In this document: positions 53,742-62,495 of the stretch, in pieces
Layout of the letters: every line of letters starts with the position of its first letter
Numbering within the stretch: position 1 is the stretch's first letter
Assembly (NCBI GenBank): GCA_047634635.1
Contig: JBLIIE010000003.1
Location: 1-64,000 of the forward strand
DNA length: 64,000 bases
From: Granulosicoccus sp047634635
GTDB taxonomy: Bacteria > Pseudomonadota > Gammaproteobacteria > Granulosicoccales > Granulosicoccaceae
Direction of reading: 5' to 3'
Translations under genes and position numbers: made by a program
The notes under the pieces: generated by a model
Seen by the model: the letters and a program-made list of their open reading frames with translations, nothing else
The model's database searches: none
Told to the model about the DNA's origin: nothing

Positions 53742-55880
53742 TCACTGTTGATGTAAGGTTCGTGCCGTGTTGAGGCTATTAAAGTCTAGGCTTTCCTCGA
53801 CCAACCGAGTCAGCAAGGGTGCCGCTTGCCAGAAATAATCATCCTCCAGAGCGAAAGATTGAATATCACTTAATATTCCGGGAAGACCTATTTGATCAGC
53901 GGTGTGCATCGGACCACCTCTCCATCGCGGAAAACCATAGCCGTACAACAAAACGACATCGATATCCAATGGGCGCAATGCGATACCTTCTTCAAGCACC
54001 CTTGCAGCTTCATTGATCATAGCGGCCATGTAACGACGAACAATTTCGTCATCGCAAAAAATTCTCGGTTTGATACCCGCGTCTGCTCTTGCTTGCACAA
54101 TGATTGCCTCAACCACTGGATCTTCCAAACCTTTCCGACTGCCCTCCTGATACAAGTAGTAGCCTTGTCCGGTTTTCTGACCCAATCGACCCAGCGAATG
54201 GATTTCGTCAGCAAAGATGGGGTACCTCTCGCGTGGATGTGCAGTAGGCGCCCTACGCTGTCTGGACGCATAACCAATGTCGAGACCTGCTAAATCTGCC
54301 ACGGCGTAAGGGCCCATGGCAAATCCATAATCAGTAAGTGCTCTATCAATTTGATAAGGACTGGCACCATCAAGCACCATGTGATCTGCAGCTGTGCGAT
54401 AGTTCGTGAGAATACGATTTCCTATGAATCCATCGCATACGCCAGCCTTTACTGCAGTTTTTCCTAAACGCTTGGCGAATTCAAAGGACGTTGCTACCAG
54501 TTCTGGATGCGTCTTTTTAGCAACGACAACCTCTAACAATTTCATGACATGGGCTGGTGAGAAGAAATGCAATCCAATCACTGATTCAGGACGATTGGTG
54601 ACCATAGCGATCTCATCTATATCCAGATAGGACGTATTCGTTGCCAGGATGGCACCCGGTTTGGCAATGGCATCCAGCTTTTCGAAAACCTCTTTCTTGA
54701 CCTCTATGCTTTCAAAGACAGCTTCAATAATCAGATCTGCTTGGGACAACGAGCTGTAGGTAGTGACGGTTTGCAGGTTATTGGACAGTATTTCTTGACA
54801 CTCTGCCTTACTAAGTTTTCCACGCTTAACTGCCCCTTCAAGATTATTTTCAATGGTGGTACGGGCTCTATCCACTGACTCTGCATCACGTTCTATCAAG
54901 ACCACACTGAAACCGCTTAACAAAGCCGAAGTTGCAATGCCCGCGCCCATAGTGCCACCCCCTATGACACCGATCTGCGACACTGATCGCCCTTTTACGC
55001 CTTCAATTTCCGGAAGCTTGCCGACTCTACGCTCAGCAAAAAAAGCATGAATGAGGCCTGCTCGTTGCGGTGTTTCCATCAACTCACTGAAAATACGCCG
55101 CTCTTGTGCAATGCCCTTGTGAAGTTCAAGCTGGGTACTTAGTTCCACCGCATCTAAGGCTTTCAATGCTGCCACTTCACCGCGGGCCTTTGACTCGAGT
55201 CTTCTACGCCATTGCAACATGCCCTCATTACCAACACCTAAGACTTGACGGTCACCGGTTCGACGCACCATAGATGCATCTGCATGTGTATCTACAAAAT
55301 CACCAGCCAGAATTTGTTTCGCGAATTCAACACCTGCCGTGTGAACATCAGACATCGACACGAGCTTGTCTATAAGCCCGGATTGCAACGCATCGTCACA
55401 CGTTGCTGGTTGACCGCTGGTAATCATTTTTAAAGCAAAATCAACACCCACTAGCCGAGGTAATCTTTGCGTACCCGTCGCCCCCGGAATCAAACCAATT
55501 TTGACTTCAGGCATACCAAGCTGGGTGCCCATAGTCGCTAGGCGATAATGGGCGCCCATAGCAATCTCCAACCCCCCCCCCAGTGCCGCTCCATGCATTG
55601 CCGCAATAACAGGCTTATTACAAGCTTCTATATGGTTAACGACGTCCGGCAAACCCGGAGCCTGGGGAGGCTTTCCGAATTCTGATATATCTGCACCACC
55701 CAAGAACAACCTACCACTGCCATGCAGTACAACAATACTAGCAGCCACATCACCAGAGAACTGGTCGATACAATCCACTATTCCCTTGCGCACTGCTTGC
55801 GACAGCGCATTCACAGGTGGATTGTTGATGGTAATTTGCGCGATACTATCGTTGCACTGGTATGTGACCAGATTACTCAC
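53742..55880 (-). CDS. Enoyl-CoA hydratase/3-hydroxyacyl-CoA dehydrogenase (PimF/FadJ type)
   Basis: A 712-residue multifunctional enzyme with crotonase domain first (about 1-190: ALGGGLEIAMGAHYRLA, PEVKIGLIPGATGTQRLPR) and dehydrogenase after (about 300-600: IGGGTMGAGIATSAL, NTSYLDIDEIA, GLHFFSPAHVMKLLEVV, GFIGNRI). A C-terminal helical domain ends near residue 690. It hydrates and oxidises enoyl-CoA in beta-oxidation, and heads the operon with the two acyl-CoA dehydrogenases. Domain order is opposite to the FadN-type protein at 43689, so the two are not recent copies. No thiolase gene belongs to this operon. Confidence 0.94.
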   Translation of the reverse strand: MSNLVTYQCNDSIAQITINNPPVNALSQAVRKGIVDCIDQFSGDVAASIVVLHGSGRLFLGGADISEFGKPPQAPGLPDVVNHIEACNKPVIAAMHGAALGGGLEIAMGAHYRLATMGTQLGMPEVKIGLIPGATGTQRLPRLVGVDFALKMITSGQPATCDDALQSGLIDKLVSMSDVHTAGVEFAKQILAGDFVDTHADASMVRRTGDRQVLGVGNEGMLQWRRRLESKARGEVAALKALDAVELSTQLELHKGIAQERRIFSELMETPQRAGLIHAFFAERRVGKLPEIEGVKGRSVSQIGVIGGGTMGAGIATSALLSGFSVVLIERDAESVDRARTTIENNLEGAVKRGKLSKAECQEILSNNLQTVTTYSSLSQADLIIEAVFESIEVKKEVFEKLDAIAKPGAILATNTSYLDIDEIAMVTNRPESVIGLHFFSPAHVMKLLEVVVAKKTHPELVATSFEFAKRLGKTAVKAGVCDGFIGNRILTNYRTAADHMVLDGASPYQIDRALTDYGFAMGPYAVADLAGLDIGYASRQRRAPTAHPRERYPIFADEIHSLGRLGQKTGQGYYLYQEGSRKGLEDPVVEAIIVQARADAGIKPRIFCDDEIVRRYMAAMINEAARVLEEGIALRPLDIDVVLLYGYGFPRWRGGPMHTADQIGLPGILSDIQSFALEDDYFWQAAPLLTRLVEESLDFNSLNTARTLHQQ

Positions 55881-55992
55881 TAATTGACCTCCATTAAAGT
55901 GATTCGAAAAGGCTTCGTAAATGCCCTGTTTCTGGACACACTACCAGATCCGAGTATACGATCCGCCACCTTATCTAAACGTATGACGAAGC

Positions 55993-56255
55993 CTAGCCCA
56001 CAAATGGATTCCAGCAGCTTGCTACGATTTCATGACCATCCGGCTGCGAGTTAGCGATGAACCCTATGTGTGCACCGTTGCTAACCGATCATCGTAGAGA
56101 ATCACTACCCAGAAATCAGGATCCTGTTTTCCATAGGCAAACGCTTCCCCTGCAATAGTTTCCACACGAGAAATACCCAGTGTTGCTAGAACCTTGTCAT
56201 AAAATAACGATGACTGTTCAAAATCATTGGTTCCAATCGAAACCTGAGAAAAATA
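55993..56255 (-). pseudogene. VOC/glyoxalase-like protein remnant
   Basis: In one frame the minus strand from 56255 gives YFSQVSIGTNDFEQSSLFYDKV and GEAFAYGKQDPDFWVV, the opening half of a VOC-superfamily protein, then ends in TAG near LATVHT. One frame over, GAHIGFIANS continues the domain, followed by QPDGHEIVASCWNP, which is the usual end of such proteins, with TAG at 55993-55995. The middle that should separate these two pieces is missing. So it has a lost start, a frameshift and an internal deletion. The rest of the gap, 55881-55992 and 56256-56503, holds no gene I can see and should contain the promoters of the two flanking divergent genes. Confidence 0.72.
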
Positions 56256-56503
56256 ACTGGATAGTTGTCAGACATGTTTCGCTCCAACATTAGCGACACT
56301 GGCGGCTGACCTACGCCCTAGCGTGGCAGAGGCCAGTGTCAGATGTATTCAGCAATACGGGCCACCTGCTCGAAATGATCAGTTATCATTGTATGCAGCT
56401 AAGTCACAATGACACTATAGGCACGCACAACCTCTCACGGTTTTGCAGCTTATGGTGCGCCACCTCACTCCCTGGCAAATAGGGCGAATACAGAAAATAC
56501 TTT

Positions 56504-57310
56504 ATGAAAATTCTCTTTCACGATGTCGACGGTTGCCTTAATACTCCCGACGGACTGGAAATCCCACGTGGCGATAAGCATTTTTCAACGCAACTATCCC
56601 AGATTTTACGGGCACTCGGTCAAGCGCTAGATGCGAGCACGATTGATCTCATGGTCATCAATACCGGGCGCTCACTGGAAGACACCATGATGTTGGCAAA
56701 TGCCATACAGAGTACCAAATTACAATATCTTATCGCAGAACACGGCGCAGTCATTTTCGATGTTGACAATAACCAACCTCTGAATTGGAAGTCCACTAGA
56801 CATACTAAAGATAATAAAGATCCTCTCGAGCAGATATTGGACTTTATGCAATGGTACAAAGAAACAGGCTTCTCAGTGCTCGCTGACAGACTCGGCACCA
56901 GTCTTATCGTTGACAACAAAATTGCTAATCTGACTTTAGGAATTCCGCCCTCAATCGACTGTCACCACGTTTTTGAGCAGTTGCAGCAACTGGTCCGTGA
57001 TGACTCTCCTTTTGAACACGAAGACTTTGTATTTCACAATAGCGTTGCGGATGGTTTTATTGATGTCATGTCTAACATTGATAAAGGAGATGGCATCGAT
57101 ATCATTTGCAATCACCTCGGCAAGCCGCAGGCGACAACTATTGCAATTGGCAATGGCCTGAACGACTTACCGATGTTTGAAAAAGCGCATCTTTGCCTAT
57201 GCCCGGCAAACTCGGAACAGGAGGTCAAGGATTTTTGTCAAAAAGCGGCAGGAATAAATTCTGAATACAGCTTTGTTGAAGCAACCCTGAATTGGCTCTC
57301 AAAAAACTGA
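56504..57310 (+). CDS. HAD-superfamily hydrolase (type IIB)
   Basis: A 268-residue cytoplasmic phosphatase. Motif I reads HDVDGCLN, with the nucleophile Asp followed by the acid/base Asp; motif II is NTGRS; motif IV is the GNGLNDLPMF block with the metal-binding Asp. A C2B-type cap lies in between. Members dephosphorylate small phosphate esters such as sugar phosphates, including phosphoglycerate-linked solutes. A compatible-solute role is possible, but nothing in the sequence fixes the substrate. It faces the VOC remnant and converges on the S9 peptidase gene. Confidence 0.88.
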   Translation: MKILFHDVDGCLNTPDGLEIPRGDKHFSTQLSQILRALGQALDASTIDLMVINTGRSLEDTMMLANAIQSTKLQYLIAEHGAVIFDVDNNQPLNWKSTRHTKDNKDPLEQILDFMQWYKETGFSVLADRLGTSLIVDNKIANLTLGIPPSIDCHHVFEQLQQLVRDDSPFEHEDFVFHNSVADGFIDVMSNIDKGDGIDIICNHLGKPQATTIAIGNGLNDLPMFEKAHLCLCPANSEQEVKDFCQKAAGINSEYSFVEATLNWLSKN

Positions 57311-57408
57311 AACGATACCTAGAGGAAAAGCCACCTCCGACTGGAACCTTCACTTTATTCAGGGTCACCCAGCACTCGATCAGCTGGAGGGTCTAACACC
57401 CGGTAGAG

Positions 57409-59550
57409 TCACAACAGATTTAAAACCTTAAGCGCAAAGGCCTGCTCAATAGCAACATCAACCAAGCTGGCATAGCGACCCGTCTCTCCAAAATGCCCCG
57501 AACTCATATTAGTTTTCAATAAGAGTATTTGTTCATCACAGCGCATATGTCGGTGGCGTGCAACCCACTTGGCTGGTTCCCAATACGTGACTCTGGGATC
57601 AGACACCCCTGCTGTTACAAGCATTGGCGGATATTCGCGTGCCTGTACATTATCGTACGGTGAATACGACTTGATATCCAGATAAGCCTGCACGTCTTCT
57701 TTCGGGTTTCCCCATTGAGACCACTCACCCGGAGTCAATGGCAATGTGTCATCCAGCATGGTGTTCAGGACATCAACAAAGGGCACGTCTGCAACCGCAC
57801 CACCCCATAAATCGCAAATCCGGTTTAGTGCCGCACCCACGAGCAATCCACCCGCAGAGCCACCCGCTATTACGATATTACCAGCCTTGGTATATTGCTC
57901 TTCCACCAAATATTCACCCACAGCGATTAGGTCATCCATACTTTTCGGTTTCCCCCCGAATCGCGCAGCCTCATACCACGCGCGCCCCTTCTCCTGGCCA
58001 CCGCGGACATGCGCTATGACGTAGACAAATCCCCGATCAACTAGAGACAAGCGTGTTGTTCCAAATGAAGCAGGCGATGACGAACCGTAAGCGCCGTAAG
58101 CGCTCAACCAGCAAGGTGCAGAACCATCAATGGGTGTGTTTTTGTGATGCAAGATGGTTAACGGCACCATTTCACCATCAGATGATTTTGCGTAGCGACG
58201 AGCTACCTCATAGTGTTCAGAATCATGACCACTGGGAATGTGATCTTCCTTGAGCAATTGCCGAGCAGCGGTAGGCATATGATACTTAAACGTCTGAGAA
58301 GGAGTTGCAGGTGACTCGTACTCAAATTGAAAGGTATCTTCATCAAATTCTACTAATGGATCGAGACTCAGAGCGAAAGCTTCTTCGGTGAACTCAATAC
58401 GGTGGGTTTGCTTTTCTTCATTATGTCGATAACAAATACACGGCAGGGCGTTTTCTCTCTCCATCCACATCACCCAGTTTTTGTAGGCGTAATGATCAAG
58501 CACCATACGACCAGGCTGATAAGGTAACCAATCTTGCCAGTGCTCTCTAGATGGTGTTTCGCAACTAGTCTCCATGATTTTGAAGTCTACAGCCTCGTCC
58601 GCATTAGTTCGAATCAGGAAGCGGCTACCCTGATGATCAACGCTGTACTCGATACCCTCAGCTCTAGGTTCAATGATTTGAGGAGCGCTGGTTATATCGC
58701 CTACCGGAATAAACCAGACTTCACTTTCATCATTCATGTCGGATGATATAAATACGAAGTCTGCTGACACACTTGTCCAAACCGAACAGAAAAAACGTGA
58801 ATCTGTCTCTTCGTAGACCAGAACATCACTTTGTGTTTCTGTTCCAAGTTCGTGTCGAAAAACCTGGCTGGGCCGATGATCATCGTCCACCCGCGTGTAA
58901 AACAAATAGCTCTCATTCCCCCAAGCTGCCGATTCTACATCGCAAATGGTGTCCTTATCTTCACCGTTGGCTAAATCGCGAATGAAGACGGTATACCGTT
59001 CTGAGCCCGTTGTATCTGCGCTCCAGGCAAGATGCGTATGTGCTGGACTGTATTCAACATCACCCGGATCAAAGTAGTCATGATCTGTTGCCTCTATATT
59101 AAAATCAATAAGAAGCTGCAGCTCACTTTCATCAATGTGCGCATCTTCCATGGAACGGCTACTTCCATCGGTCGGGCTTGTCGTATCACCCAGAGAAACT
59201 TCGTATGACATACGTGGGCACCTCCAATAGCTCGGATGTTCTTCGTCACCCTGATAGCGTTCTACATAACTCCAAGGGCCATCGTGATCAGGAAGCGAGG
59301 TATCGTCCGCCTGAATACGTCCTTTCATTTCGGCAACCAATGAATCCTGCAAATCTTTAGTATCAGCCATGACAGACTCAAACCAGTCGTTCTCACTGTC
59401 AAGATAGTGCTTGATATCAGCAGGCAATCGAGATGGATCATCCACGCACTCCTGCCAGTTATCGGCTCGTAGCCAACCGTAATCATCACAGGTTTCAACG
59501 CCATGAATTTGCGATTCAACAGGTATGCGTTTGGCTATGGGTGGATTCAT
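57409..59550 (-). CDS. S9 family serine oligopeptidase (oligopeptidase B-like)
   Basis: A 713-residue prolyl-oligopeptidase-family enzyme. The N-terminal two thirds should form the beta-propeller gate (HLAWSADTTGSERYTVFIRD, WTSVSADFVFISSDMND). The catalytic domain has PASFGTTRLSLVDRGFVYVIAHVRGG, nucleophile GGSAGGLL, an Asp near SDPRVTYWEPAKW and a His in SGHFGETGR. It cuts peptides, usually after basic residues or Pro; signal peptide is absent, so it is cytoplasmic. The start overlaps the DsrK-like stop by four bases, which ties it into the sulfur-redox operon, an unusual position for a peptidase. Confidence 0.93.
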   Translation of the reverse strand: MNPPIAKRIPVESQIHGVETCDDYGWLRADNWQECVDDPSRLPADIKHYLDSENDWFESVMADTKDLQDSLVAEMKGRIQADDTSLPDHDGPWSYVERYQGDEEHPSYWRCPRMSYEVSLGDTTSPTDGSSRSMEDAHIDESELQLLIDFNIEATDHDYFDPGDVEYSPAHTHLAWSADTTGSERYTVFIRDLANGEDKDTICDVESAAWGNESYLFYTRVDDDHRPSQVFRHELGTETQSDVLVYEETDSRFFCSVWTSVSADFVFISSDMNDESEVWFIPVGDITSAPQIIEPRAEGIEYSVDHQGSRFLIRTNADEAVDFKIMETSCETPSREHWQDWLPYQPGRMVLDHYAYKNWVMWMERENALPCICYRHNEEKQTHRIEFTEEAFALSLDPLVEFDEDTFQFEYESPATPSQTFKYHMPTAARQLLKEDHIPSGHDSEHYEVARRYAKSSDGEMVPLTILHHKNTPIDGSAPCWLSAYGAYGSSSPASFGTTRLSLVDRGFVYVIAHVRGGQEKGRAWYEAARFGGKPKSMDDLIAVGEYLVEEQYTKAGNIVIAGGSAGGLLVGAALNRICDLWGGAVADVPFVDVLNTMLDDTLPLTPGEWSQWGNPKEDVQAYLDIKSYSPYDNVQAREYPPMLVTAGVSDPRVTYWEPAKWVARHRHMRCDEQILLLKTNMSSGHFGETGRYASLVDVAIEQAFALKVLNLL

Positions 59551-61052
59551 GTAAGGACCAGTGCGTTGCCAACCAGATGATGCAAACTGGTGACGTGCAC
59601 GCTAGAGAGATTATGGTGCGGTAATACGGAGGACAACTGCGTTTTGCAAATTGCACAAATAGCCACAAGATGGGTGACCTGGTCGGAAGTGACAACAGCT
59701 TGTAGCGCTTGTGCACGCGGAAGCGCCCCTTTTACTCGAAGGTCTATTAGATCGTCTGTTAACAGACCACCACCACCACCACAACAAAAAGTAGCCTGCC
59801 CGATAGTATCTTTGCTCATATCCACAAGTTTGGGCACACTGGCCGCTAATAGTGCACGCGGTATCGTGAATTGTCCGCCAGGATCATCACCCATTCCAGC
59901 GCCACGCGCCACATTACACGAATCATGGTACGTCACCACAATGCCCTTGTTAGCTGAAGGATCAAGTTTGATGACACCTTGTGTCAATAGTTGATGAGTG
60001 ACTTCACAGATATGTTCTGCTCGAGGATGAGCTTTATCGAGAAATTCCAATGGCCCAATTAGTTCATCCAGAAAGCTGTAAGCCACTCGCCAGGCATGAC
60101 CACATTCTCCAATAACAATTCTGTTTACACCGAGCCCCATGGCCGCGTGCTTGATGCGTAATGCTATCTCGCGCATGTGATCGTGCTGCCCTGTGAAGAG
60201 ACCGAAATTCGCCGCCTCTGAAGCTTCAGAACTGAAGGTCCAGCGAATACCCGCCATGTGCAACACCTTTGCATAGCCGATCAATCCATCAACATGCGGC
60301 TCTGCAAAGAAATCTGCAGAAGGTGTAACCACCAACATATCTGCTGACTCATCGTCCAGTGGTAGCCGGACGTGGATACCGGTGTCTTCAAGGATGTCCT
60401 CTTCCAGATTTTCAAGAACATCTGCAAGTGCGCGTGGTTTCATTCCCAGGTTGTTACCAATAGTCTTAACTTTAGTGATGATTTCCTGAGAGTATTGTTG
60501 TCCAAGACCGACACTTGCCAATATTTCCCTACCAGCCATAGTGACCTCGGACGTATCGATACCCTTCGGGCAGTAGACGGTGCATCGGCGACATTCTGAA
60601 CATTGATGAAAATAGGTATACCAGTCTTGCAGTAACTGCTTATCCAGTTTCCGTGCACCTACTAACCAGGGAAACACTCTCCCCACGAGGGTAAAGTAGC
60701 GCCGGTAGACCGAACGCATTAAATCCTGACGAGCAACAGGCATGTTTTTAGGATCATGTGTTCCCAGAAAATAATGGCACTTGTCAGTACAGGCTCCACA
60801 CTTGGTGCATGTGTCGAGAAATACCCGTAAGCCACGACGTTCCTTTACCAACTGACCCAGGCGCTCAATTGCCTTGTCATGCCAATCTTCAACCAACGTG
60901 CCAGGAAGTCCCAGCGATTCTTGCACAACAGGTTCAGCCACCGCCGTATGACTCGTGGCCATGGCTCCTTCCTGTATCAAAGGAATAACACGATAGCGTC
61001 CGACGACGCTGGGCAGTTTCGAAAAGTCAGTACCAGAGGGAGTGTCACTCAC
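59547..61052 (-). CDS. dsrK: DsrK/HdrD-like iron-sulfur subunit
   Basis: A 501-residue soluble protein of the HdrD/DsrK group. Two 4Fe-4S sites are visible: C82, C85, C88, C92 (TCTKCGACTDKC) and C151, C154, C157, C161 (CSECRRCTVYCP). CCG-type cluster-binding regions follow around ECGHAW and HDSCN, FCCGGGG and AICAICKTQL, as in subunits that reduce or oxidise the DsrC disulfide or trisulfide. The start overlaps the DsrM-like stop by four bases (ATGA). It should work at the cytoplasmic face of DsrM and pass electrons between the membrane and DsrC. No DsrAB, DsrJ, DsrO or DsrP is in the window. Confidence 0.87.
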   Translation of the reverse strand: MSDTPSGTDFSKLPSVVGRYRVIPLIQEGAMATSHTAVAEPVVQESLGLPGTLVEDWHDKAIERLGQLVKERRGLRVFLDTCTKCGACTDKCHYFLGTHDPKNMPVARQDLMRSVYRRYFTLVGRVFPWLVGARKLDKQLLQDWYTYFHQCSECRRCTVYCPKGIDTSEVTMAGREILASVGLGQQYSQEIITKVKTIGNNLGMKPRALADVLENLEEDILEDTGIHVRLPLDDESADMLVVTPSADFFAEPHVDGLIGYAKVLHMAGIRWTFSSEASEAANFGLFTGQHDHMREIALRIKHAAMGLGVNRIVIGECGHAWRVAYSFLDELIGPLEFLDKAHPRAEHICEVTHQLLTQGVIKLDPSANKGIVVTYHDSCNVARGAGMGDDPGGQFTIPRALLAASVPKLVDMSKDTIGQATFCCGGGGGLLTDDLIDLRVKGALPRAQALQAVVTSDQVTHLVAICAICKTQLSSVLPHHNLSSVHVTSLHHLVGNALVLT

Positions 61053-61795
61053 GATGATGACGACTCATCGTTTGAACCTGTTCGGATTTTAGCGGCTGTA
61101 TCGCGTTGATTAAGTGTAGGACTGAAAAGAATCCCAAGTCCATGTAGCAATTTGCTAACAGGGAACACTATGATAAGTACAAGAACAAGTAGTAAATGAA
61201 TCAACAGAACGGCGCTGTCAGGAAGAGGCTGCCAATGGAATGTCATTGCACCTCGAAAAAACTGACCAACCGCAAAGGTATCCACTGGCCAGAGACGTTT
61301 TAAACATAAACCTGAAACCGCAATAGCGATAAGTAATAACAAATGTAGGTAATCACTTGGGGCTGATATGTACCGCAGTCTGTCTACAAGAACTCTGCGA
61401 GCGAGCAATATGCTCAACCCAAAAACCATAGCGCCTGCAGCCCAGCCGCTCCATATTATAAAGGGTATAATTACAGGTGGAAGCTGCTCAAAAATAAAGC
61501 GCGCGTGCATGATTAAAACAAACAACAACCCATAGTGAAACAATATACTCGCCAGCCAGGTTGTTTTACTCGCCCGCAAAAGAGCACGAAATGCGAATAA
61601 CTCAAGCGTCAGTCTGCCGATAACACCCAAATGTGTTTTGGGTGCAGGTGTTAACGGAATTGGCAAAGGTGATGGCGTTTTGGCCCACTGTAACAATCTG
61701 TAGCTGGTAGCCACGAGAGCCCAAAGCAACGCAACAGTAAAACCAATGCCCAGAAGCACGTCAGACACAGCCAGTGGGTTTGGGAAGCCCTGCAT
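61049..61795 (-). CDS. dsrM: DsrM/NarI-like membrane cytochrome b subunit
   Basis: ATG 61795 gives 248 residues with about five membrane helices; a longer frame from 61870 would start inside the DsrC gene. Paired His residues that could hold haem b lie in FHYGLLFVLIMHARF, DYLHLLLLIA and VLLIHLLLVLVL, as in NarI/DsrM/HdrE proteins that link the quinone pool to an iron-sulfur partner. The tail is cytoplasmic and Ser-rich. It overlaps the DsrC gene by 35 bases and the DsrK-like gene by four, so expression is tightly coupled. Confidence 0.85.
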   Translation of the reverse strand: MQGFPNPLAVSDVLLGIGFTVALLWALVATSYRLLQWAKTPSPLPIPLTPAPKTHLGVIGRLTLELFAFRALLRASKTTWLASILFHYGLLFVLIMHARFIFEQLPPVIIPFIIWSGWAAGAMVFGLSILLARRVLVDRLRYISAPSDYLHLLLLIAIAVSGLCLKRLWPVDTFAVGQFFRGAMTFHWQPLPDSAVLLIHLLLVLVLIIVFPVSKLLHGLGILFSPTLNQRDTAAKIRTGSNDESSSS

Positions 61796-62120
61796 ATCGA
61801 CAGGCCTGCTTGGCAGGACCTCTTGGAAACAGTTCGTACAGGTACTTACTATTCCCTTTTTCTTGACCAAACCGTTTGCCGATCTGTTTGGTCAGAATTC
61901 GGATCGCTGGTGCTATTTCGTAATTCTCGTAGTATTCCTGCAGAAAACCAATGACTTCCCAGTGGGCCTCACTTAATTCGATGGAGTCAGCCTTTGCCAG
62001 CTCGATAGCAAGCTCACGCGTCCAGTCAGATCGACTCTTCAAATAGCCTTCGTGATCTTTGTCCAGAGAATCGATCAGTTCACTCATAGAAAAATCAGAC
62101 ACCGGTAGTGAAAAAGTCAT
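61761..62120 (-). CDS. dsrC: DsrC family sulfur carrier protein
   Basis: A 119-residue DsrC/TusE-fold protein. The conserved C-terminal arm is present with C107 and the penultimate C118, separated by ten residues (ACRYAGLPKPTGCV). Two Cys in this spacing mark DsrC proper; TusE for tRNA thiolation has only the final one. The core block AHWEVIGFLQEYYENYEIAPAIR is well conserved. DsrC carries sulfur as a persulfide or as a trisulfide from sulfite reductase and is recycled by DsrMK. Its genes lie directly downstream here, so redox cycling of the Cys pair by DsrMK is well supported. Confidence 0.93.
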   Translation of the reverse strand: MTFSLPVSDFSMSELIDSLDKDHEGYLKSRSDWTRELAIELAKADSIELSEAHWEVIGFLQEYYENYEIAPAIRILTKQIGKRFGQEKGNSKYLYELFPRGPAKQACRYAGLPKPTGCV

Positions 62121-62135
62121 TTCTTGGAACCTATT

Positions 62136-62495
62136 CTAAAGGGCAAGCTTGAGCAAAACATCAACCAACTCATCAGATGTACCCAGGTAATCGGTAATGT
62201 GAATATCCATATTCGGGTATTCGACTTGTTTAATTGCCACCTGCTCGGGTATGTCGTCAGCCACATGGGCCCCGCGTGCCAGAAAGTACGGTACAACACT
62301 TACACTGGTCGCCCCTTTCTCTACACAAGTTTGAATCCCATTGGGTATCAAAGGATCGCAAAGTTCCAGAAACGCATATTCAACTATATCGAATCGAGAC
62401 TTGGCTTTCGTCGCCAAACGCTCGGTTAAGCGTGCAATTTCAGCATTGGATTCAGCACGACGGCTGCCGTGCGCGACTAGCAGAATAGCTTTCAT
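62136..62495 (-). CDS. cbiX: CbiX-like sirohydrochlorin chelatase, short form
   Basis: A 119-residue single-domain CbiX-type protein. The N-terminal ILLVAHGSRRAESNAEI holds the metal-binding His of the active site and VVPYFLARGAHVADDIP the second His block. Small forms act as homodimers and insert Co or Fe into sirohydrochlorin. Its start directly follows the stop of the HisD-like gene and DsrC begins 15 bases after its end, so it belongs to this operon. Siroheme is the cofactor of sulfite reductases, which agrees with a DsrAB-type or other siroheme enzyme elsewhere in the genome. None is in the window. Confidence 0.9.
   Translation of the reverse strand: MKAILLVAHGSRRAESNAEIARLTERLATKAKSRFDIVEYAFLELCDPLIPNGIQTCVEKGATSVSVVPYFLARGAHVADDIPEQVAIKQVEYPNMDIHITDYLGTSDELVDVLLKLAL

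Noticed and set aside
61761..62120. TusE of tRNA thiolation
   Set aside because: Both C-terminal Cys of DsrC are present at ten-residue spacing and the DsrMK-like partners are adjacent.
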